Assembly: GCA_022113835.1 (NCBI GenBank)
Contig: JAILWY010000027.1
Coordinates: forward strand, 870,501 to 934,500
Length of the DNA stretch: 64,000 bases
Source: Atopsyche davidsoni
Lineage: Eukaryota; Arthropoda; Insecta; Trichoptera; Hydrobiosidae
Reading direction: 5' to 3'
A program made the translations under genes and the position numbers. The notes below the pieces were generated by a model that saw nothing but the letters and a program-made list of their open reading frames with translations, made no database searches and had not been told where the DNA came from. Shown here one piece after another: positions 37,887 through 49,170 of the stretch (the stretch's first letter is position 1; each line of letters opens with the position of its first letter).

Positions 37887-38870
37887 TTATAATATGTATT
37901 AATTATTATATATATATTTTTTCTACAATTTATTCATATTAATGTTTTGCTCAATACTGAATAAACATGTAAAAGGCGAGAGAACATACAAAATAAAAAA
38001 GTTAATTTAAATTATATATATTTGTGGTAAAATGATTTTATCTAAGAGCTTAAGTGCTTAAGTTAAACCTTGTTGTAAAAATTGTGAGTATAATCAAATA
38101 AATTTATATTTCAGTTAGCAAATTTATATTAATAATAACTGAAATACGCGAAACGCTGTTTTCCATACATCCGCAGCGATTTGCTTATAATTATATTTTG
38201 AACATAGCATTAAGAACGAATTAGGCATTAAAATTTTAATTTTATTTTTAAATCGAGATCTGAAATAAAACCAGATCGGATAATGTCTGAAATTAAACTG
38301 GCGAGACGCGGAAAGTTTCAGGATTGCCATAGCGGCTAATCACTGTTTACACAGCCTCCTCACCCCACACCCGGGGATGTCCTCCTGAAATTGCAATCAG
38401 GCTCACTCTTTAGCCTCCTGTTAATTGGCTTGCATAATATAAGAATAATCAAAAAATGGCTAGACAGAAAGCAATCAAAAAGAACGGCTCGATCTCTATT
38501 CATAGAAAATCCCTTAACACAAACAATCTTTGCGTCCATCATCGTGGTTTTAATAAATATTTTGCAAGAACATCAAAGCTTATTATGTTTGGATGAAATG
38601 CATTATTGGGTGAATGTTTTGTATCAATACTAAAATATGTTTTTATACTCGTATGCCCCAATTTATAAATGTGTTCTTGCTTCAATACGTTCAAACGCTC
38701 TTTGGTGGAAAAAAACGTGTCTGAAGAGAAGCACTCGAAGAAGAAGAATGTTTACGAGTATAAATGCTGTATTCATATTTGCTGTTTAAAGATGAAGTTT
38801 TACAAATGAAATTAAATAATATTTTTTTGTTGATGTACAAAGTTTAATAGAGCTGTCTGTCTGTTTTTAG
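37887..38870. other. Intron or upstream region of the ACE-like gene
   Basis: AT-rich sequence ends in a good polypyrimidine tract and acceptor (CTGTCTGTTTTTAG) before the first recognised coding exon. No N-terminal ACE exon was found in it. Confidence 0.5.
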
Positions 38871-39029
38871 ATCGATGCAGACAAGAGTTTCGGCTACTTT
38901 GCCAAGAACCAGAAGAACGAAGTGAGCGACTACAAGCAGTCGGAGAAGGACGATCCCTTTATGCTGAGGAAGATGGCTCTGATCGCAAAGTCCGGGGACT
39001 CCCAGCTCGAGTCGGAGCAGTGGAACCAG
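38871..39029 (+). CDS. Ance-3: ACE-like gene, first recognised coding exon
   Basis: Starts in phase 0 after TTTTTAG (IDADKSFGYF) and ends WNQ before GTACTA. It corresponds to the early helical part of M2 proteins (FDVNQLQ.. region). No start codon for the protein lies here, so upstream exons must exist. Confidence 0.88.
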
Positions 39030-42000
39030 GTACTACGACTACGTAATCACCACATTATTATTAAGAAAATTAAATTCCACATTTCAGCAACATTTTTTCA
39101 GGACACTGCAGGTGTATTTTGGACTAATGAAAAATCGTATTTGACTGAATGGTTTTGTTTATTTTCAGCTGGTGTCTTATGCAGATAATGCTCAGTACAA
39201 CATTGAGTACGCCACCGACATCCAGTGCAAGCCGTATGAACCCAGAAGCTGCACTTATGACGGTACTACAACACAATATTAATAAAATAATAGCACATTA
39301 AGGTTCAATATTACGTAATCGAAAATGCACCCGTACCTGTAACAACCTAATAAAACGCTTACTATTGACGATTGATTTATCTATGTATGAAAAAAATAGT
39401 GTAGTGATGTTGTAAGTTATGAATCAAATAGTATCAAAAGTTGAAAATTGTTATTTTTTCTCTTGAGACATAAAATTGAAAATAAAACTGCATGCGGTCG
39501 TTGCACCGCGCTTTAAAGCTGCACAGCTCTTAGTGCCCTTGCAATTACGGACACTAAGAGTGGGTCGCTCGGGCGCGGTAATGGCGCTCTCCTTCCGCCC
39601 CGCAGCCCTTCCGCCAATTTTGCTCCTCGACAGCATCCGCTAAAGACCCCTCAACTGAAGACCCGATGCCTCGTGCTTCGAGGGTGTTTTTTTTCTGATA
39701 GTGCCAGGTTTTATTGCACGTCATTTTCTTCCTGTACAGTTTTTTTTTTTTTACAACTTTTTATAGATTTTCAAGATGTTTCGATACTTGAAATAAAATT
39801 TTCCTTCATTCATAAATATATGCATTTTTATTTATTTAAAATTTTCAGAATACGTGTCACTTCTTGGCACGTCCAGAGATCGCGGTTTGCTGACCATGGC
39901 CAAGAAGTCATGGGAATCCATGCTACCGGATGAAGCCAAGTTTGCAGCCAACATCTTGCCTCTCCTCAAAAATGCTTCCAAATTGAACGGTGATTCCCCA
40001 TAAAAACTTTTTTAAAATTACCATCACTCCAATTAAGATTAGCACGTAAATTAATTTAACTTAAAGGTTAATTTGCAGCCATCATTTTGCCTCTACTAAG
40101 ATATATTTTAAAATGAAATGTAATTTCTATGAACAATTATTTAACTTTATCTTAACGTGTAGAAAAATCTTATTATTTGGTTTGGCACTTAAAATTAATT
40201 ATATAGAAGGCAGCTTCCAACAAACATCTTGTTTTTTTCCTGAAATATGCCTTTAATTTGAATGGTAATTTTCTATAAACTCATTGAACGACTCATCAAA
40301 GACTTTTTCCATCGAGACTATTTTATCTCATTGAAACATTCAGATGCTGCTTCGGTGACGCAGTACTGGGAGATGATGTCCGAGTATCCGGACGGCTTCA
40401 CGAAGGCCCAGCAGCTGTGGCAGGAGCTGGAGCCTCTCTACAACAATCTGCAGAAGTATATTGTATTGGAGCTTCAGAAGAACAACGTGACGCTGCCTGA
40501 GGAAGGCATCATTCCTTCTGAATGGCTGGGTGAGAAAAAATCATTTTTAAATCATGGAACTGAATGGTTCAAACCTTTTAAGCTCAATTATAGTTAAATT
40601 TGAAACAGTCTCATGTTGAAATATACAATTAAATCTCATTTTCACATAATTATTATCAAAGCATCCACTTATTTTCATCCTCGCTCTGACAGCACCGAAC
40701 GCCCATCACTTTTCACACCCTACATTATATTGCCAATAACTTGCGCTCGAAAGCCATTAGCTCTGCTTACTTTATCACCCATCGACATCGACAGCATTCA
40801 TCATGCGCAGTCTCTTGTAACCCACTGCTGAGTTTACTTCAGCAGAGAGAAATAGTAAATCTATTTTCATATGAACTGGAGTGACCTGCACTAAAACCAT
40901 GCTAAAATTTCCTCCTCGTACATCGTAACAGCCAGTTTCATAATATTATGGTTGGTGGAATTCTGAACACGTTTCGAATAACAAGGAGAAACTGTTAACT
41001 TCAAAAGCACAATATTATTTATATTTCCTACGTTGAAAATAATAAAAAAACTTACATAATATAGTTATTTCCAAGCTGCTAAATATGTCAATACATAAAT
41101 GTGATTAAATTTGTAACACATAGGTAGTATTAATTAAAAAAAGTTTTGAATCTTAATTTTAGATGATTTTGCTTTCTACAATTAACTATTTATTTTAACA
41201 ATTTTTTTAGAACTTGGATGTTAATGTTATTTTGCATTTTAATTTTACTTTCTTTCAAGAAGTCGTTGCCTTCTTATACAATCTGTTATTACTCAACTCT
41301 GTATAAACATTGACAGCTGCAAGGTCATTGTAAAAATTCTACTCTACTACCTACTTTATTAAAATAAACAGCCGGCAACACTATAAGGAAGCTAAGTTTA
41401 TTTACCTTTTATATATTTCTCATGTGCGACCTAAATTCCAAGGCTTAACAAATAAATTTCTATTTCAGATACTCACAATGTGAGTAAAAATAGTAACGTA
41501 AATAATGAACACCTTTTCTTGTGGTGTAAAGTCTCTGACAGACTAATGTTATTGCATAGTAAAATGGTTGTGTAAACTGATTTATCTCAATATATTTTTA
41601 TATAGTTTCTTGCTGCTTTTCCAGGTTCGGTATTCGGAGAAGATTGGTCTGGTTTGATTGATATTGCTCTGCCCAATTTAAATATTTACCAGGAGATCAA
41701 CAAGAATCTGAAAAAGAAGGTAAGTTATATTATTAAATCAACCTATGTCAATGAAGATTAACCGACTTACTATTCATTGAATTTTAATTATTCAACATTC
41801 ATTAAAATTGATTATTAAAATATCTTATGAGAACTTCATCTCTGTCTCGTGTTAGAAAAAGATGTGTATTTAGAATTATAAATAATCATTATATATGACA
41901 TATTTCCTTATTTGGCAGTATTACTTTTATGCGGAAGAAATTTTTCCCTTGAGAAAAAAGTTATTCTAAAATGCTGAATTATCATTTCATTTCCAATAAA

Positions 42001-44382
42001 TTAACATTTGTAATTTATTTTCAATAATTCAGATGGTAGGTGAGCGCAGTAATTTCAAGGCAGCTAGCTCTCTCTTAGCCCGCCTCGGACTGCAAGAGCT
42101 GTCCCCCAAGTTCTGGAGGGAATCACAGTTTGAGTCCAGAATTTGCCGTCCGAAGATAGTAGACTTTTGTAAGGAAGGGGAGGTGAAGGTTCAAGGATGC
42201 AGCAGTCCAACCCTGATGTCACTGATGGACGCTCACGATGCCGCTATGGTTGTAGAGCATGCAAAAAGGCTTGCAGGCTCAAGCTCTAACTCGTTCATTA
42301 TTAGAGAAGCAAACCGATTTTCAGGTGGATTTTCAATGAAATAATGTAATTAAAAATTTTAACTTTCACGAAGTCATTAGAATTAATAGTATAATATTAA
42401 TTTTTTTAGCTTTAAAGGAGGCCATATCGGAGCTGGGTTCCCTCTTCCTGTTGACTCCTCATCAGTTAGATGCGGAAGAACTTCTCAACATTAAAATTTC
42501 TCAGTCAGAAAAGCATCAGAAGCTGTCCAAGCTCACTCTGATATTCATAAACGCTCTCAGAGATCTGCCAAGGTATCTTTAAAGAATTATTTTTTCTATT
42601 GAAATGTTCTAAAACGTGACGCTAATGCCATCTACCGATAAATACGCGAACTATAAGATAATTTAAATATTAGCAGTGTCCTCTATGTATCAAAAGTGAT
42701 ACTAAAAATTATAAAGTATTTTCAAGTGACATCTGTTGCCGAAAAGAATTAATATTTTCACACCCAAAAGTAAATTTTTAAAAAAATCTACATACATATT
42801 GATAGCAAATTTGTTTCAAAATTATATAATAATCTAAATATCAATTAGATCATTTTCTTTGTAATTTTTCCACGTTGTTTTTGTGACTAGTTACGAAAAC
42901 TTATCTCAATGGCGTTTAGAAACTTATGGAATTAAAAGAGAAGTCATTCTTGTGTTTTCAACTTACGTTTTATTTTCACTAGACTCGCCTACTACTTTAC
43001 TGCTGATAAGTGGAGGCTTGACTTGCTGATGAATCCTGAACCCATCAAAATCGGTTCCTCCTGGTCGGATATCAGAAAAGACATCACAAAAGTATCATCG
43101 TCCAGCAAGGACTACCTGGGAGATAAGCAAATTGTATCAAACAAGCCTTATATTGCGTATGTTTTCATTTTTTTATAGTATTAACCAAAACCAAATGGTT
43201 TGAGAGAATACTGAGATTTTTAGTAGTAAAAGCTGTATAATATATACTAGGTCTTAATGTAACATCTCAGTAGTCTCTTTTGTCATTTGATTTTATTTAC
43301 ATTTATAATATAACTACCTTAACTTTAAAAATTATTATTCACATAATGCAATGTAATTTAATTTGTGGCTTCTGGCCTTTTTACAATGAAATCTGCAAGC
43401 ATTTTTAAGACTTATTTGCCTGTATGATTCTTTGTCACACTTGTGGTTTGTGTATGAGCATTACAACTATCTAAAATGACCTTTCTAACGACCCAAAAGT
43501 TCTTGACTCCACTGAAATTAGGATTTTTGTCTCTCTCCTGATTATTTGGATTTATATTTCAGTAAATTCCTTGGTATCATTTTGAAGTACCAACTCTACG
43601 ATACTCTGGGTGAAGAAATGTATGACCTAGAAGCAGATATTGTGAAACATGTCTCCCAAGAAGTACCTATGAAACTCAAGTAAGTATTGTAAATACCTTA
43701 TTGAAAGAACACTTAGTGTATAAAAAGTATTCTATTCAAACTTGTAACAAAAAAAAAGTTATTCAAAAAAATATTAATGAAAATATTTAGTAAGTCTCAA
43801 TACTTATAAAGCAATATCTCTTTGTTTAGGGGCATAATGACTCAAGGATTCTCCAAAACCTGGCCTGAAATCCTGCAAAAAGAGCTGAAAATTCAATACA
43901 TTAATACTGAGCCAATTATTGATTACTTCCAACCCTTGGCTGATTTCTTAGAAGAAGAACTTAAAGATCCTGCCAAGAAAGACGAGGATAACAAAAATAA
44001 TGAAGATTCTAATACGGAAGATGACGATTATAGCAGCATCGAAGACCAGCAGGAAGAAAACAATCCCCCAGAAGCTGAGATTGTTACAGAGAAAGCTAAA
44101 TTGGACATTGCTAAATCTGTGGAATTAGAAAAACCTGTTGACCATGCTGTGGATGAAAACCTGATTAAATCAGACGACATCAGCTCTGCTCCGTCCTCTA
44201 GTAACCTATCAAATAAGAATGGCGAGAAAGAAGTCATTCAAGAAGCTTCATCGTTGCAGTACGTTTGGATAGGCCTTGGCGTTCTCATATTGGTAATCGT
44301 CATCTTGGCAGTGATCATTGGCAGGAAGAGATACAAGCACAAGAAGGAGCTGGAGAAGGAGAGGAGAGAAGGCGCAGCCTGA
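38871..44382 (+). CDS. Ance-3: Inactive ACE-like M2-family membrane protein (5' incomplete)
   Basis: Ten exons join in frame at consensus GT/AG sites: 38871-39029, 39169-39262, 39849-39989, 40344-40529, 41625-41719, 42033-42324, 42410-42572, 42983-43156, 43563-43679 and 43830-44382. They give 657 residues. The order matches family M2: CKPYEPRSC (disulphide pair), a WEMMSEYPDG segment, IPSEWLGSVFGEDWSGL (like IPAHLLGNMWAQ.WS), FWRESQFE, then CRPKIVDFC...C. The zinc site HEMGH is HDAAM (residues 293-297, 42,234-42,248). The third ligand Glu appears kept in KEAISE. The His of FHIPSS is Gln (KQIVSN), and the catalytic Tyr is Lys (PYIAKF). The last two ACE cysteines are lost. An acidic linker and one membrane helix (44,260-44,322) end in a basic tail. 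The predicted role is a non-catalytic type I surface protein. Orthology to Ance-3 is inferred from inactivation plus the C-terminal helix. The signal peptide exon is missing from the model. Confidence 0.9.
39169..39262 (+). CDS. Ance-3: ACE-like gene exon
   Basis: Encodes LVSYADNAQYNIEYATDIQ and the cysteine pair CKPYEPRSC, equivalent to the first ACE disulphide. It ends in phase 1 before GTACTA. Confidence 0.92.
39527..39560. repeat. Stem-loop in a GC-rich intronic block
   Basis: CTCTTAGTG and CACTAAGAG (9-bp arms) flank a 16-nt loop, inside a GC-rich block (about 39,485-39,670) in the second recognised intron. The block looks unlike the rest of the introns and may be a MITE or SINE remnant. 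Confidence 0.5.
39849..39989 (+). CDS. Ance-3: ACE-like gene exon
   Basis: The first codon is split across the junction (Glu). Encodes YVSLLGTSRDRGLLTMAKKS through LLKNASKLN, including an N-A-S glycosylation sequon. Ends in phase 1. Confidence 0.93.
40344..40529 (+). CDS. Ance-3: ACE-like gene exon
   Basis: Starts with the split Asp codon. Encodes QYWEMMSEYPDGFTKAQQLW and LEPLYNNLQKYI, matching the conserved M2 segment LQPLY.NLHAYV. It then has an N-V-T sequon and IPSEWLG. Ends in phase 1 before GTGAGA. Confidence 0.94.
41625..41719 (+). CDS. Ance-3: ACE-like gene exon
   Basis: Encodes SVFGEDWSGLIDIALPNLN through NLKKK, equivalent to the ACE NMWAQ.W region. It ends exactly at a codon boundary before GTAAGT. 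The preceding intron is the longest in the recognised gene (1,095 bp). Confidence 0.94.
42033..42324 (+). CDS. Ance-3: ACE-like gene exon with altered zinc site
   Basis: Begins MVGERSNFKA. It carries LGLQELSPKFWRESQFE, the second cysteine pair (plus one extra Cys in VDFC), and MDAHDAAMVV where active enzymes have VHHEMGHIQ. Ends in phase 1. Confidence 0.95.
42410..42572 (+). CDS. Ance-3: ACE-like gene exon
   Basis: Encodes LKEAISELGSLFLLTPHQL, aligned to FHEAIGDVLALSVSTP.HL of active ACE. The Glu that would be the third zinc ligand is present. The intron before it is only 85 bp. Ends in phase 2. Confidence 0.95.
42983..43156 (+). CDS. Ance-3: ACE-like gene exon
   Basis: Starts by completing an Arg codon, then LAYYFTADKWRLDLL (like the FLVDQWRW region), and runs to KQIVSNKPYIA, where the active-site His and chloride-site Arg are replaced. 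Ends in phase 2. Confidence 0.94.
43563..43679 (+). CDS. Ance-3: ACE-like gene exon
   Basis: Encodes KFLGIILKYQLYDTLGEEMY and on to EVPMKL. The aligned ACE segment (YFVSFIIQFQFHEALC) has a catalytic Tyr and a Cys that are absent here. Ends before GTAAGT in phase 2. Confidence 0.94.
43830..44382 (+). CDS. Ance-3: ACE-like gene last exon: domain end, acidic linker, membrane helix
   Basis: GFSKTWPEIL and IDYFQPLADFLEEEL end the M2 fold. About 110 residues rich in Asp, Glu, Asn and Ser follow (43,972-44,256). A 21-residue hydrophobic helix starts YVWIGLGVLILVIVILAV (44,260-44,322). A tail with RKRYKHKKELEKERR precedes the stop at 44,380-44,382. The basic residues after the helix fit a type I topology. 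Confidence 0.93.
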
Positions 44383-44592
44383 GAGTTCTTTGTGTAAACG
44401 TGTTCCAAAAATTACAAACGTGCTAACTTTTGATACAAACATTTCGATGGTAATCGTGGAGCATGTGACCGAACGAAAGCACCGCGACAGATGAAGACAT
44501 TGTTGTATTCGGATTGTGGTTCTTGTTGGTGATACGGAGATAGCTTTCTTTTTGAAATATTTTGTAGATAATCAAAAAATCACTGGCTTAAA

Positions 44593-44598
44593 AATAAA
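44593..44598 (+). terminator. Candidate polyadenylation signal
   Basis: AATAAA occurs 211 bp after the stop codon. Another is at 44,815-44,820. Which one is used cannot be decided here. Confidence 0.4.
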
Positions 44599-47340
44599 TG
44601 TCACATTCGCAATTATTGTTATGAATGATAATGTGTATTCTAATCAATTTTAATAAGTTTCTCTTAAGTATTAGAAATTAAACTCATAACTCTTTTGGAT
44701 ATTTTTATTTAAATTTCCAGCTACTTAAACAGTTAAATATTGTGAAATCAATCTCATCTCTAGGAAGTTAGGAAAATATTCTTACGGGATAAGATATCAG
44801 TATTTCATTGCAAAAATAAACCTTCAATTCATTCAATGTTGCTTGTGTACTAGATTTACATTTTTTTAAAATTATTTTTTATTCAACGAACCGTCATTGA
44901 AATAATACACAAAATAAACGCTTATGTACCTACACTATACAGCACACCATATTATTACATTTATTTATTTTCTTAATAATTTATTGTTTTCTATACTCGT
45001 TGTACGTCTATTTCACATTTAAGGAAAAATAATAATTGTAAAAAGCATAAGTACCTTTAGGTCTACATATATTCATACCTTACAATATAACAAATAGGAA
45101 AATAACACTAGAATAAGATCATGTGACCGTCAAAAATACCAGATAAGTCTTGAATATACTGCTTATATGTAGTAAAACTTGTCATTTAAAGTTATATCCA
45201 GTTCTCATACAAACATTTACAGGTTTATTATATAATAATTTTATATTTACTAAAAATTTTAACGCAAAACTGATCAGAAATCAAGACCAAGAATTTACTA
45301 CAAAAATGGATTTCCAGGAAAATGTTTCACTCTCATCCTTGGATTCAAACAAATTGCTTTATAATATATCTTAAGACCTACACCAAAACAATAATTAATC
45401 AATTTAACCAACAACCGTAAAGTTATTGTACTTTATTTATTAATAAATTCCACGTGCTCTTTATTATGAAACCATTTTATTCCCAATTGTTTGCAATAAC
45501 CAGTTGTTTATTATTTTGTAAAGAAAATATATTTTAATCTTACTGAGGATATTTTTAATTAAACCGTAATATTTTACATTAACTTAAAAACACAGGCCAA
45601 ATATACGAGTACTTTTAGTTTAACAGTAAGTTATAACACTTACTTAAGAATTATTTAGTTTACAGATAACTTAGATTTTATTTACTTCCATAGTATCTTT
45701 GAAAAAAATAAAAAATTGTTGAAATATTGCTACAAGTTTAAGTTATTGTTTTGATGAATTTTCAAAAACGCATGTGAGTGTACTTCAAAAATTATTTATT
45801 GTGCTTTTGAAATAGAATGTAACCAGAAAAAAAGTAGTTGTATTGTATTTTAATGTTTCAATTAATTTACAAGATATTTTTTAAGTTGTAAAACTTATTG
45901 AACAGATTCGTGGAAAAGCAAAATCGTATCGACGTCCAATTCAAAATGTAACTCAAAATCTATATTTCCATGACAATTTTTAATTTTGTCCAAAAGCATG
46001 ATTTTCGAAGTCTCGCCATTCATGTTTCCACGAATTTGGAAAAATGTTAAAATGAACGTATGACTTTGTTACATTAGTTCACTTAGTACAAGATTCAATA
46101 TTTATAAAATATTAGAAGTTTACATGAATATTGATGTATAAAACATAAACCTTACTAATTTCATTTAATGTTGCCGGTTTTGGCGAATATTACTAACCAT
46201 TAACATAAGTTGTATCCGTACGGGCTATGTTGTGAATGTTGTTCTTAAATGTACATAAAAAACGTATGTTAGGAAGGCTCTAGTTGTATGTATACTCTCT
46301 TGTAAATTATCACTTTTGCATTTTATCATTTTATTTTATTTTTGCCTAAAAGTAATAACTCTTTAAAATAAATCAATCTATCAAAAAATGTAAACACATT
46401 TTAAGTTAAAAGTCATACTGATTAAAAATAACCAAATAAAATGTTCACATCTATATTTTTTTTGTTCACATCTATATGGCACAGATAAAGGTTTAAAAAA
46501 ATCATACTTATTATTATATAAATATATATATTTGATTATTTTTTGGTATATTGACGACACTGCCTCTACTAACAAAATAATAACTTTCTCATACCTTTCC
46601 ACGTTGCATTTTATTATCTGTATTTATATCGAGACCTAACCAGTCATAAAAATTAATTCATTTAAATAAATTTACCACTTTTTTACATATTTTATTTCAT
46701 GTTTGTATTGATGTCGATTGAATGGTAAATATTGTTAAGTTGTTAGGAAATAATGAATAAACAATTGTGTTTTTTGATCAATAAAGTACAGTTTTTGAAT
46801 GAGTCTTATTAATTAATGTTCTGCCCAAAACATGCACATTTTTCTGACGACGATGACACAAAAGTGGGCGACAGGTATAAAAAGGTTGACTACCAGTGTC
46901 TAATATTTTTCTTATTAATTTCCTCGGTTGCTTTGAATTATAAAGTCGTATGAGATTTTTTAAAAATGTGTTTTTGTCACTATCTTATTTATAGCTGATA
47001 TCTCAAAATATTAAAATAATAATTCATTTAAAAAAAAAAAACTTTTTACGTGTATCGAATTCTGGTCCAACATAATTTTTATTTCAAAGATTTAATATTA
47101 TTTTATTTTATTGCTAAGCAACGATATTTTAGTTTACAATAGTATGCACATGAAATCATAGATGGCGCTAGCTAATGTTTTTAATATATTTAACTTTTTT
47201 TCTTTCCCTTAAACTCATTATTATTTTCAGGCGATACAATGTATTTTGAAACACCGTGTCAATAATTATAATGCACTCAGAGCAACATGAAAAAATGCAA
47301 AAATTAATAAAATTTCGTAGATCGGTTGTCGAGTAGCTGC
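44599..47340. other. 3' UTR or intergenic; no gene seen
   Basis: Very AT-rich. Open frames at 45,150-45,374 and 46,381-46,602 have the residue bias of noncoding DNA. Confidence 0.45.
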
Positions 47341-47365
47341 AGCTGTGACCCGGTGACCTTTGTTT
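47341..47365 (-). promoter_or_regulatory. Direct-repeat nuclear receptor site (DR2)
   Basis: On the minus strand CAAAGGTCACCGGGTCACAG holds two AGGTCA/GGGTCA half-sites spaced by 2 bp (47,346-47,359). The first has the extended AAAGGTCA form bound by monomeric and dimeric nuclear receptors. It lies in a GC-richer block (about 47,325-47,470). Confidence 0.4.
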
Positions 47366-47469
47366 GGCTGAAGAGGTTCCCGCCCCGGCAGGTGAATCCC
47401 AAACCGACGCAATTGGACTCGCCCCCATATTTGCTTGGTCGAAGACGATTTGCATCAATACTGCATGGC

Positions 47470-48086
47470 CCCATACAAATTGTTTGAAAATTACATTTCC
47501 ATGACCAGTAACACCTTATGTATCAAATAAAGACTGTGTAACATTTATCTAATAATTATAACAAATGTGGCGAGTCTTTTGGGTTTTACTTGCCTCGGAG
47601 AAGCTAAGGGCAAAAGGGGGTCGATCTCTCCACGAGAAAAGTTAATCATGCGTATTTTTGTTTTAACAATTGCGAGCATTCTTGCAATATCTCTGAATTA
47701 TATATTTTCTGATTTTTGATTGATAGTTTAAATATAAAAAATAAAAAAACTTATTTGTGTTATTTTTGGTGTTTCTGCCGTGTCTTCAGATTTTGACCGA
47801 AGCGACGAGTCATTTAATTTCTTTCATAATTATACAATTTTCAAGGTTTCACTGAAAAGAAAGAAGAGACACAAATTCCCGCTAATAATTGAAAAATTGC
47901 AAAGTGTATTTTTGGGTAAGTTTAAATTGAAAATTCAAAATGGATAAAATTAAAGTAGAAAAACTAATTTTAAAATATTGCGGTTTGTCCCCAGAATTTT
48001 GGTGTAGATTTGATTTAAAAGATCTAATCTCAACAATACGGGAATTTGTTGTTGTTTTTTAATTTAAAAAATGGACACATTGGCCG
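47470..48086. other. No gene seen
   Basis: AT-rich sequence with nothing identifiable. Confidence 0.45.
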
Positions 48087-48475
48087 CGGGCGGGGCCAAC
48101 CCGCGGCCCGCGAGATTCATCACACTTTTACATAATATATTTATTTTATAATGGCCAAAGTAGTAAAAACCACTTCAACAACATATTTAAAACAACAAAA
48201 AATTAATTTAATTTATTTAAATTTAAAAAATTTAATATTTAATTTTTATTGTTATTTATTACTTTACAATGTACGTTTAGTATCATTATTATTATGTAAT
48301 CTATGTTTACATGTAAGAATAATAATAAAAACTCATTTTGTTTCAATTCTTCACTCCAAAAAAAATCTATAGTGCATCTGAATCTAATATGGGGATATAT
48401 AATTTTATATGCGGCCCGCAGAGTTATGATGGATTTCCAAAGTGGCCTTGGTGGCATTTGGGTTGGCCACCCCTG
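48087..48475. mobile_element. hAT-type MITE, about 390 bp
   Basis: The left end GGGGCCAACCCGCGGCCCGC and the right end GCGGCCCGCAGA...GGTTGGCCACCCCTG are inverted copies of the animal hAT terminus CAGNGGTGGCCAACC. The interior is AT-rich and has no transposase. The 8-bp flanks do not match, so the target duplication is lost. Confidence 0.7.
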
Positions 48476-48964
48476 CATTAGGGCATGCAGGGCATTGTTC
48501 ACTCAATCGACATACATCGTTTTTTTATATGCAATAGATACATTTTTAGCGGATTAGTCGGGTTAGAAATCGTATTGTATAATAATTATAGCGCGTTGTT
48601 TCGGTATGAAACGATTAATGGTTAAAATTGTACTGAATCGACGTTTCAAAACATGTTTACTCAAGTCAATCGGTTGATAAATATAAAAGTTATTCAATGT
48701 TTACATACCGATATAAAATATGGCGCACCTGTATAAATGAAAACACGCCCCGAGGGTTACAATCCCCCGGATTTTTTTCCTCGCTGATGCGCCAGTATCC
48801 AAATCTTGCTGAGCTTTCGATCTCTCTGACTGTTTAATTTTGCGGCTGCACATCTATGAAATCACACCTGCTCGACGGTCGAAAAATTGACAGCAAACGC
48901 TAGCCCCGCGCGATGCATCGCGACGGGGGTTTCGGGGGCAGGGCGAGTCGCCTCTCCCTCACCA

Positions 48965-49112
48965 CGTATCGACAAATTGACGTCCCGTTTAGCAAACTGA
49001 ACAATGGTGTAGCCATAACCAATGGTTTTAATGAAATTTCGCCGATATTCACTACTAGTATATGGCTACACCGTTGTTCAATTTGTTTGTGAACGAAACG
49101 TCAATACGTTGA
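48965..49112. repeat. Inverted repeat, about 50-bp arms, upstream of promoter 1
   Basis: The left arm (48,965-49,017) ends TGAACAATGGTGTAGCCATA. The right arm (49,061-49,112) mirrors it with 19 of 20 matches in the inner part, and looser pairing (GACGTCCCGTTTAGCAAAC against GACGTTTCGTTCACAAAC) outward. A 43-bp spacer separates them. Confidence 0.8.
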
Positions 49113-49170
49113 CATGTATGGGGGGGAGGGGGGGTTAGGTTAGGAGTTAGGTTAAACCCTCGCGCTCTCG

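Noticed and set aside
49129..49155. Telomere-like TTAGG repeats
   Set aside because: Only two or three imperfect units in a G-rich run, too few for an interstitial telomere tract.
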